DNA of 9,133 nucleotides from Muribaculaceae bacterium. GTDB lineage: Bacteria > Pseudomonadota > Alphaproteobacteria > Rs-D84. Under the pieces are notes generated by a model. That model was given only the letters and a program-made list of their open reading frames with translations. It was not told the origin of the DNA and did not search any database. This document shows positions 1 to 5,463 of the stretch, one piece after another. The stretch covers positions 1 to 9,133 of the forward strand of contig JAMPEH010000078.1 of the NCBI GenBank assembly GCA_023665245.1. Direction: 5' to 3'. The first letter of the stretch is position 1. Each line of letters begins with the position of its first letter. The position numbers were made by a program, and so were the translations under genes.

Positions 1-568
1 CTGCGGGCATATTCATGGCGTAATATTCCCTGTTGTCAACCCCCATCGTGTTGCCGAACGTCCTCGCGTCAGCCAGGACGGCGTTGAACAGGCTGCTGGG
101 CTCATCCGGGTCCAGGATAGACTCGAATTCGGCGTCGACGCGGGCCTCATATTCGTCGTCGGTCATCTCGGTGCCCCTGATGCTCGGGTCCGATGCCAGG
201 CTCTTCGCGACGGTCGTCCGGACAGCCTCGCTGTTCAAGATGGACTCCCGGATGAAATGCCGGAGGGACCCGTCCGTGAACGTCCGGTCATACCTGCCCG
301 TGCCAGGGTTGTAGAAGCCCTCGACCCGATTCTCGGAGTCATATCTTAAAAGCCTGTCATCCGACGCCAGCATGGCCATCTGGTTCCTGGCGATGCACAG
401 CGCGTCGGCGCTGATCTGGCCGACGTCCCGCTTGCCGGACACGCCGTACCTGTTTATCACATGCGAGATGATCTGGTAGTACACCAGGTCCGCCTCGCAT
501 TTATTGCGGACCTTCCGGTCCAGTTCCCTGTCGCCCCTGCCGTACAGGAGCAGATCGTCCATGAGCAT
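1..568 (-). CDS. Unrecognised protein, 5' part only (3' end off the left edge)
   Basis: An open frame runs from an ATG at 568 to the window edge (189 codons) with no stop. The start is well supported: an AGGAGG at 583-578 lies nine bases upstream, and a consensus promoter lies about 120 bases upstream. A second in-frame ATG at 562 is further from the ribosome site and less likely. The protein begins MLMDDLLLYGRGDRELDRKV and is mainly hydrophilic and acidic, with no signal peptide or membrane segment in the visible part. Codon use is G+C-rich like the coupling protein gene upstream. It forms its own transcription unit, separated from that gene by a terminator. I do not recognise a family. Its position suggests a gene of the same transfer element, but no function can be read from the sequence. 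Confidence 0.8.
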   Translation of the reverse strand, partial: MLMDDLLLYGRGDRELDRKVRNKCEADLVYYQIISHVINRYGVSGKRDVGQISADALCIARNQMAMLASDDRLLRYDSENRVEGFYNPGTGRYDRTFTDGSLRHFIRESILNSEAVRTTVAKSLASDPSIRGTEMTDDEYEARVDAEFESILDPDEPSSLFNAVLADARTFGNTMGVDNREYYAMNMPA

Positions 569-683
569 GGCTGCTTGCCTCCTCTTCCCGCCCCCGGCAT
601 GGCTGGCCTGCCCACGCGCGCCGGGAACTGTCGTCAAAACCGCCGCGCGCATGGCGTAAAAACCCGGCACGGCCGCATTCTCC
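569..683 (-). promoter_or_regulatory. GC-rich structured 5' leader of the left-edge gene
   Basis: About 110 bases separate the expected transcription start (near 681) from the ATG at 568. The leader can form an 8-bp stem between 645-652 and 614-621 (ATGCGCGC with GCGCGCGT, one G-T wobble). A shorter GC stem followed by five T lies upstream near 657-675. The AGGAGG site at 578-583 is downstream of these hairpins. I do not recognise a riboswitch class. The structure could tune translation or termination, or simply reflect base composition. Confidence 0.4.
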
Positions 684-687
684 ATAT

Positions 688-716
688 ATTATATACGGGG
701 GCCGCCGAAATGTCAA
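688..716 (-). promoter_or_regulatory. Consensus sigma-70/sigma-A promoter for the left-edge gene
   Basis: TTGACA at 716-711, a 17-base spacer and TATAAT at 693-688 match the housekeeping consensus at all twelve positions. It lies between the terminator of the coupling protein gene and the ATG at 568, so it should start an independent and strong transcript near 681. Confidence 0.9.
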
Positions 717-750
717 TAACGCAGCAGTCCCAACAGGGCATTGGGCCGCA

Positions 751-776
751 AAAGAAAGGCGCCCCGGAGGGCGCCT
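751..776 (-). terminator. Rho-independent terminator after the coupling protein gene
   Basis: A perfect 7-bp GC stem (769-775 with 758-764, extended by an A-T pair) has a four-base loop and is followed on the minus strand by TTTCTTTT. It begins about 25 bases after the coupling protein stop and just before the next promoter. Confidence 0.88.
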
Positions 777-800
777 CTCATGGTATTGGCATTATGCCTG

Positions 801-3710
801 TCAGGCCGCTTCCCTGCCGCCGAGGATCCAGGCGACACGCTCGGCGAACTTGCCCTGCGCGAACGTCCACTCCCCCTTGTAGCTGCAGAGGAACTTGATG
901 AACTCTTTGGTCACGACGTAGTTGGCCTGCTCCTCGTCGCCGCTTGCCGCGACTTTGGCCTCATGGACGCGGCTGCCTTCTTTCTTGGCCTCTTCAGCCA
1001 GCATCTTCTGCACGTCCTCGTCCTTGGCTTTGTACATGTACACCGTGCCGCTGGCGGACTTGAGCGTGTCGCCCTCGATCCGGAAATTCTCCGGGTCGCG
1101 GGAGAACCCGTTCCAGGTGAACATGTATGCCGCCGACAGGATGGCGTCGTACGCATGGGACACCTGGCCGGTCACGGACATCAGGTCCGACGGGGACAGG
1201 CGGCCGCCCGCGTAGATCTTCTTCTCCATTTCTTTGGCCTTCTTGACCAGCGGGTCGTTCTCAGCGGCCTTTTTGACCGAATCGTCCTGCTTGGCCGAGT
1301 CGGCCGTCGGCGTGGCCTTCGGCTCGGTGTCCAGGACATCGGGGTCCGGGGCCTCCTCCCGCTTGGTCATGTCGACCTCGGGGTTCATGATCTGGGACGC
1401 GATCTCCATGATGGCGTCGGAATACACGTCCACGTCCAGGCGCTGGATCTCGTCATCCGTGAGGCCATAGACGTCCTTGTACCACTTCGCGGCCTTTGCC
1501 GACGCGACGGCCTGGTTCACCCGCTTCTCGAACATAAGCGAGAAATTCGGCTGGTTCTGCTTCACGTCAAAGTCCTTGGCCGTTGACAGGCTGGGGATCG
1601 TCTGCAGCGTGTACTCTTTGCCCGGGTTCGTGATCGTGTTCTTGAACAGGCGCCAGCTCATGGGCAGCGCCGTCTCGTTCCGGTTCCAGATCGGCAGGTC
1701 GCCGGCCCGGAATACGATCGAGTTGCACGGCGGGATCTGCGCAAAGTCGTTGTACGCGATCACCGGCCGCTCCACCGTGCTGACCGTGTAGCTTACCTTG
1801 CCCTCGTTGGCCGTCATCTTGAGCACGGACGTCACGTCCTGCGTGACGGTCTTGGAATCCCGGTACGCGACGTGCATCGTGCCGGACATTTTAGAGAGGG
1901 TCTCAATCATACTGTCGTCCGTGGATTTCAGGAAAACGATATTGCTTGTGTTACCCTGCACAATCTTATCCACCGAATCCCCGTAAACATCCTTAAGTTG
2001 CTGCAAAGTTTGCAATATCAATGTAAACTGCTGTTCCTGCCCCAATCCGATGGACAGCATCGTCTCGAACCCGGAAATGCCGTGGCCCTCAGACTGCAGG
2101 TTGCCCAACTCGTCCAACATATAACGCGTTTTGTATAAAGGTTTTTGATTGCTTTTTGTCATATATGACTGGTCAAAGTTCAGGTCAACCAGCTGCTTGA
2201 TCAGGATCAGGATCAGTTTCGCATATTTCATCAGATGCGGCGGTGTCACTAAGAACACCATCTTACACTTTTCCTGATACCGGGCCGTCAGGGACGTGAA
2301 CACATTCGTCTTCACAGGCCCCCGTTTCAAGACCTCGTCGCGTTTTTTCTTCTTCTCGTCCTCATTCTCGATCCCCTGGAGAGCTTTCGCCACTTCCGTG
2401 ATATTGAGGATCGTGTCCTTGTCAAACGTGCTGGGCGCCGGCTTGTACTTGACGGACCCATCGGCAGCACGGACTTTGATGAGTTCCGTCAGGAACCCGT
2501 TCTTCACGATACGTGTGCCAAGGATCGGGTCCTTCATGTACGTCTTGCCGTCATAGCTGGTCTGGTAGTCCTTCTGGAACTCGAAATAGAACGTCTTGAC
2601 CAGCATCTCGGACCCCGTGTCTTTTAGCCTCAGCCTGATGTACGCCTTGTCGTTCTTGAAACAGCCCTTGAAGAAGCACCGGGCCCAGCCCTCGCGACTG
2701 ACCGTGTCCTCGTGAACGAAGTCCTTGCCCTTGATCGGCTTCTCGAACTTGTCGTCCTCAAACGCGTCCCACAGGCACTGCATGCCGACCAGGTGGTTGG
2801 CTTTTAAATAGTCCATATGGAACCGGACGCCGAACCTGCGCGGGAACGAAAGCCCCGCCAGGTCGACATTCTGGGAAATCGTGCCGCTTGTCAAAGTCGA
2901 GATCGTCGGATCCGTGAAAAAGGACATTGCCGTGATAGCGATTCCATAAACAGATGCGATCATCTTCTCTGCGCCGCCCATGGCCCGCAGCGCGTTGTCC
3001 GCGTTGGTGACCAGCGTCCGCATGGAATTCCGGGGCATCTGCGCCGTGGCGTTGAAGAACAGCCCCAGCATGTCGGACTCTTTCGCGTTGTCCCAGATGG
3101 GCATCTTCTCCATGGCCGCGTTGGACAGCAGGTCCTGCTCTTCCGCCGACAACGGGTGCCCGGCTTCCTCGGCGGCCTTGATCTCGTCAGCCGCCACATG
3201 GCACGGGTCCTGCAGCTTCTTGGAGCTCATCTGGACGAACAGCTGGTAGCAGTTATACAGCGTGACCTTGCCCCACATCTCGTCGATCTTCTGCTCCAGA
3301 ACTTTCTTGTTGACGTTCTTGACCGCCGCGATCCGGCGCATTTCTTTTTCCTCTTCCAGGTAATAGTCGATCAGGCCGTACGCCGCACGCTTGAACGCAT
3401 TGTTCGCGGCATTAGGCCACAGCGGGTCCTCGCCGCCGTCCAGCGGGAAGAAGACCTCGGCGATGTTCTCGACATACATGGCACACTTTGTCGAGTTGCC
3501 ATCGCGTGCTGCGTCTGCGGCAAGACTCAGGGGGTTATAAATATCCGTTTTCATAGGGTTGATCAGATTGAACTGCACGATCGTGAACCCACGTACCGTC
3601 CCCCTGACATAGTTCTTGACCAGGAGCTCGCCCTTCGGGTCGTTGATTACCATGTTGTTCGGCCGGCTTTCGCGGGTCCACATGTCGATCGTCGGCTCAA
3701 TAATTGTTTG
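801..3710 (-). CDS. VirD4/TraG-type coupling protein (T4CP), exon 2
   Basis: This is the 3' exon of a split coupling protein, the ATPase that delivers the relaxase-DNA complex to a type IV secretion channel at the cell membrane. It encodes residues 531-1499 of the joined protein. It opens QTIIEPTIDMW, completing the Walker A motif left at GKG in exon 1. NDPKGEL follows at about 553-559, typical of TraG-like ATPases. A Walker B motif YMLDELGNL lies near 1060-1068, and a Gln-rich motif III (ILQTLQQL) near 1095-1102. Walker A to B spacing is about 530 residues, against roughly 220-270 in VirD4 or TrwB as I recall. A hydrophilic stretch at about 830-1000 looks inserted ahead of the VFLVTPP strand. 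A helical, charged C-terminal extension of about 270 residues follows the ATPase. An ATG at 3683 is in frame but has no ribosome site, so this is not an independent gene. A terminator follows the stop. Confidence 0.9.
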   Translation of the reverse strand, partial: QTIIEPTIDMWTRESRPNNMVINDPKGELLVKNYVRGTVRGFTIVQFNLINPMKTDIYNPLSLAADAARDGNSTKCAMYVENIAEVFFPLDGGEDPLWPNAANNAFKRAAYGLIDYYLEEEKEMRRIAAVKNVNKKVLEQKIDEMWGKVTLYNCYQLFVQMSSKKLQDPCHVAADEIKAAEEAGHPLSAEEQDLLSNAAMEKMPIWDNAKESDMLGLFFNATAQMPRNSMRTLVTNADNALRAMGGAEKMIASVYGIAITAMSFFTDPTISTLTSGTISQNVDLAGLSFPRRFGVRFHMDYLKANHLVGMQCLWDAFEDDKFEKPIKGKDFVHEDTVSREGWARCFFKGCFKNDKAYIRLRLKDTGSEMLVKTFYFEFQKDYQTSYDGKTYMKDPILGTRIVKNGFLTELIKVRAADGSVKYKPAPSTFDKDTILNITEVAKALQGIENEDEKKKKRDEVLKRGPVKTNVFTSLTARYQEKCKMVFLVTPPHLMKYAKLILILIKQLVDLNFDQSYMTKSNQKPLYKTRYMLDELGNLQSEGHGISGFETMLSIGLGQEQQFTLILQTLQQLKDVYGDSVDKIVQGNTSNIVFLKSTDDSMIETLSKMSGTMHVAYRDSKTVTQDVTSVLKMTANEGKVSYTVSTVERPVIAYNDFAQIPPCNSIVFRAGDLPIWNRNETALPMSWRLFKNTITNPGKEYTLQTIPSLSTAKDFDVKQNQPNFSLMFEKRVNQAVASAKAAKWYKDVYGLTDDEIQRLDVDVYSDAIMEIASQIMNPEVDMTKREEAPDPDVLDTEPKATPTADSAKQDDSVKKAAENDPLVKKAKEMEKKIYAGGRLSPSDLMSVTGQVSHAYDAILSAAYMFTWNGFSRDPENFRIEGDTLKSASGTVYMYKAKDEDVQKMLAEEAKKEGSRVHEAKVAASGDEEQANYVVTKEFIKFLCSYKGEWTFAQGKFAERVAWILGGREAA

Positions 3711-3794
3711 ACAAAATCTTCAGGACCGTTCGCAAGTCAGTCCCCGGCAAAATGCCAGCCTGCGCAATTAACGCAGTGTTGAGAGTACATCATA
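3711..3794 (-). other. Group I intron 3' core: S element, P9, P9.1, P9.2
   Basis: After the P8 stem come J8/7 and the P7 3' strand (GATGTACTCT at 3791-3782), then three successive hairpins: CTGCG/CGCAG, CTGGC/GCCGG with an ATTTT loop, and GGACTG/CGGTCC. The tract CTGAAGATTTTGT leads into the exon. The three-hairpin 3' tail is characteristic of IA introns such as td. The stretch has no coding potential. Confidence 0.82.
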
Positions 3795-3824
3795 ATCTTG
3801 TACCCTGAAAATTCAATATGTGTT
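3795..3824 (-). repeat. P8 stem, 3' strand (inverted repeat of 5101-5130)
   Basis: These 30 bases are the reverse complement of 5101-5130 except for one position, which still gives a G-U pair in RNA. The strand contains the last codons and TGA of the endonuclease gene (stop at 3815-3813), so coding sequence and intron structure are fused here. Confidence 0.9.
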
Positions 3825-5021
3825 CTCAGGCAACCAATCTTTTGAGTCCGGACATCCAGCGTCAAACCATTCACGCGCATCTTTAAGCCTCGGAAATTCT
3901 TTTTTATGCCTTACGATTTTACGACTGTCCCAAAAAACCAAATAATTTAGACTCATACGAGCAGCTGCACTACGTTTTTCAACATCTGTCTTCGTCCATG
4001 TTATGATATACTTCTCATATCGCGACGGACGACCTGTATCAAGTCGTATACGATCCGCATTCCCTGACCAGCTTCGCACGATCTGACAGTCACGGGCTGA
4101 ATTGATATCAAACCAATGCCCGCCATGACATTTATCGCCATTCAATTCTATGAAAAGATCGCGTGACCGGATGTAGAAATCCACATGATATGGATATCGG
4201 CGGTCAATGACCGCATTGCGAATAACATCACCCACACCAAATCTTGCAACAAGCATCTCATACAACGCATCTTCAGGCATAGACGTATTCAACGTACCAT
4301 GCGCCGCACGATTTGAAAATATCTTTTCACGTATCTCAGGAACTTGAACACTGTTTGCGGCGCCATATCTGGCAATCATGGTTTCCTGTCGATGCATTGC
4401 CGATTTACGCGCGATTGTCAGATCCTGCATAGCAACGGGCACACCGTACCGTTCCATATTTGTATCCGTCCATGTGGCAAGCATACGTTGCTTGATATCT
4501 TCATTCTGATTCGGCTGTTCTACGCCGTATCTGGCAAGCATTGTTTCTGTCCGCTTTCTCCGGCCTTCGGCGATTTTCTCCGGATCTGCCAATGTGTCAA
4601 AAACCTTTTTCTCAAACACATTGTCGACACCGAACCGTTCACGAACAGTGCGTGTCTGCTTTTCTTTCCAACACTTGTCGCGTAAAGACTTATAGGTATC
4701 TGTTCCAATGATGGCCTTGAACACTCTAGGGTAATCGCCAAATCCGCACCCGAGGATCTCAATCTTTTTTGCTCTTTTCGCCATGTCAAGATCCGGATAT
4801 TGTGCAGATATCTGCTCATATGCTGAAATCACTTCATCTACTGTATATCTGGATGATATATACTCGATCTGATGCCTGATAATGTCAGTCTTTGTATAGA
4901 TACGACCAATGGCACGCAATCGCTTCAGCGTCGACTGCACGGAAAGCCCTGTGCGGCGTTTTATATACTCACCATTGAATCCTCGCAAATAGAATTCTTC
5001 AGCCTTTTCTAACTTTCCCAT
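3813..5021 (-). CDS. Intron-encoded putative homing endonuclease, PD-(D/E)XK-like
   Basis: The gene encodes 402 aa; the ATG at 5021 is preceded by AGGAGG at 5032-5027. The role inferred is to cut intronless copies of the coupling protein gene so that the intron is copied in. The N-terminus (about 5-40) looks like a helix-turn-helix (FYLRGFNGEYIKRRTGLS). The middle has at least four spaced repeats built on R-[YF]-G-[VA] at about 129, 164, 191 and 218, a pattern seen in phage homing endonucleases as likely DNA-binding repeats. The C-terminus has a nuclease-like core: HVDFYI (D281), FIELNG (E292, N294) and HGGHWFD (300-305), then TWTKTDVEKR and LNYLVFW. D281 and E292 fit the metal-binding positions of a Vsr/PD-(D/E)XK fold, but the usual Lys two residues after the Glu is Asn. 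No LAGLIDADG, HNH or GIY-YIG motif is visible. The gene is clearly more A+T-rich than the exons, indicating separate origin. Confidence 0.83.
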   Translation of the reverse strand: MGKLEKAEEFYLRGFNGEYIKRRTGLSVQSTLKRLRAIGRIYTKTDIIRHQIEYISSRYTVDEVISAYEQISAQYPDLDMAKRAKKIEILGCGFGDYPRVFKAIIGTDTYKSLRDKCWKEKQTRTVRERFGVDNVFEKKVFDTLADPEKIAEGRRKRTETMLARYGVEQPNQNEDIKQRMLATWTDTNMERYGVPVAMQDLTIARKSAMHRQETMIARYGAANSVQVPEIREKIFSNRAAHGTLNTSMPEDALYEMLVARFGVGDVIRNAVIDRRYPYHVDFYIRSRDLFIELNGDKCHGGHWFDINSARDCQIVRSWSGNADRIRLDTGRPSRYEKYIITWTKTDVEKRSAAARMSLNYLVFWDSRKIVRHKKEFPRLKDAREWFDAGCPDSKDWLPENTY

Positions 5022-5026
5022 AACAG

Positions 5027-5032
5027 CCTCCT
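5027..5032 (-). promoter_or_regulatory. Ribosome binding site of the endonuclease gene
   Basis: AGGAGG lies five bases before the ATG at 5021. It sits inside the P8 loop, outside the stem, so intron folding alone should not hide it. Confidence 0.8.
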
Positions 5033-5065
5033 GCTACAGTTATTATAGTTTGTCCTTTACACATA

Positions 5066-5094
5066 ATTGTAACATGGGCTCCTGCAAATGTCAA
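5066..5094 (-). promoter_or_regulatory. Promoter of the endonuclease gene inside the intron
   Basis: TTGACA (5094-5089), a 17-base spacer and TACAAT (5071-5066) match eleven of twelve consensus positions. It lies just inside the P8 stem and about 45 bases before the endonuclease ATG. The endonuclease can thus be made from an RNA that lacks the 5' half of the intron, independently of coupling protein transcription and splicing. Confidence 0.85.
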
Positions 5095-5100
5095 TATTAA

Positions 5101-5130
5101 AACACATATTGAATTTTCAAGGTACAAGAT
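5101..5130 (-). repeat. P8 stem, 5' strand (inverted repeat of 3795-3824)
   Basis: This is the 5' arm of the long stem that loops the endonuclease gene out of the intron core; it pairs with 3795-3824 over 30 bases with one wobble. It extends by about two further pairs toward the loop. Confidence 0.9.
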
Positions 5131-5463
5131 ACAGATTTTTCTTCCGCCCTTGGCTTGCGGCTTTACTTCCCCGAATATACCGGATCTGGGTGCCGTCGCC
5201 GGCATCCCTCCCCCACAAGGGGCTACTCGTTGAACCTTCCGCATGGCTGTTGCAGCTTTAGCGGAGTGGCTGCTAAAGGGCCATTAAACGCCTGTTTAGG
5301 GTTTAACCATGCAGGCATCCCGTCCATTGTTTCTGTTTTCACAACCTGCCATTCCTGGCCAGCACAGGCTTTCACCCCACTGTCTCGGTGGACGGGCCTT
5401 AGGCCTTCGCAAGCAATTAACCTGTTAGGACCAGCTTGTCGCCAAACTGGCCGGGCCACACTC
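5131..5463 (-). other. Group I intron 5' core: P1 to P7 and P7.1/P7.2-like hairpins
   Basis: This stretch has no gene. It holds the internal guide (5461-5453), P2, a 7-bp hairpin (5278-5272 with 5262-5256), the R-like element, a CCCC/GGGG hairpin and a GC-rich GCGA-loop hairpin. GUGUG at 5461-5457 can pair with the first five bases of exon 2 (CAAAC) at four of five positions, as a P10 helix. Read-through translation from exon 1 stops at 5425, after 12 intron-coded residues. Confidence 0.82.

Larger units (their letters stand above)
3711..5463 (-). ncRNA. Group I self-splicing intron (subgroup IA, td-like), with endonuclease ORF in the P8 loop
   Basis: The intron interrupts the Walker A codons of the coupling protein gene. 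P1: exon GGGT (5467-5464) pairs with GCCC (5456-5453), giving the usual U-G pair at the splice site. P2: an 8-bp hairpin with GCGA loop at 5450-5431. P7: an R-like element (5236-5223, GTTCAACGAGTAG) whose GAGUA pairs with UACUC in the S-like element (3791-3782). Two small hairpins follow R (5222-5210 and 5208-5188), as in IA introns. P8 is a 30-bp stem enclosing the ORF. P9, P9.1 and P9.2 lie at 3776-3760, 3758-3744 and 3743-3723. The order and several sequences match my memory of the phage T4 td intron, including the CCGGGG after P9.1. P3 to P6 were not fully resolved; possible long stems are 5396-5389 with 5326-5319 and 5312-5307 with 5246-5241. The 3' end is unusual because the frame-preserving junction ends in U, not G. 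Confidence 0.87.

Noticed and set aside
741..1586. Long plus-strand frames opposite the T4CP and coiled-coil genes (also 2817-3782, 6361-7062 and 7560-8885)
   Set aside because: They are antisense shadows of G+C-rich genes: rich in Arg/Leu/Val/His, without ribosome sites, and opposite well-supported coding sequence.
801..3683. A separate 960-aa gene starting at the ATG at 3683
   Set aside because: There is no ribosome site before it. The frame continues upstream in clear T4CP sequence (QTIIEPTID) that completes the Walker A motif of exon 1.
4999..5244. 81-aa minus-strand frame ahead of the endonuclease
   Set aside because: It lies across the intron R element, core hairpins and the P8 stem, has no ribosome site and shows no protein-like composition.
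3711..5463. Group II intron (a GTGTG near the 5' boundary and many GNRA-like loops)
   Set aside because: No domain V-like hairpin, no reverse transcriptase and no -AY 3' end are present. The R/S pairing, P1 U-G pair and three 3' hairpins fit group I subgroup IA much better.
3711..5463. Intein in the coupling protein
   Set aside because: The frame stops 12 codons into the interruption and the endonuclease has its own start, promoter and stop, so it cannot be a protein-splicing element.
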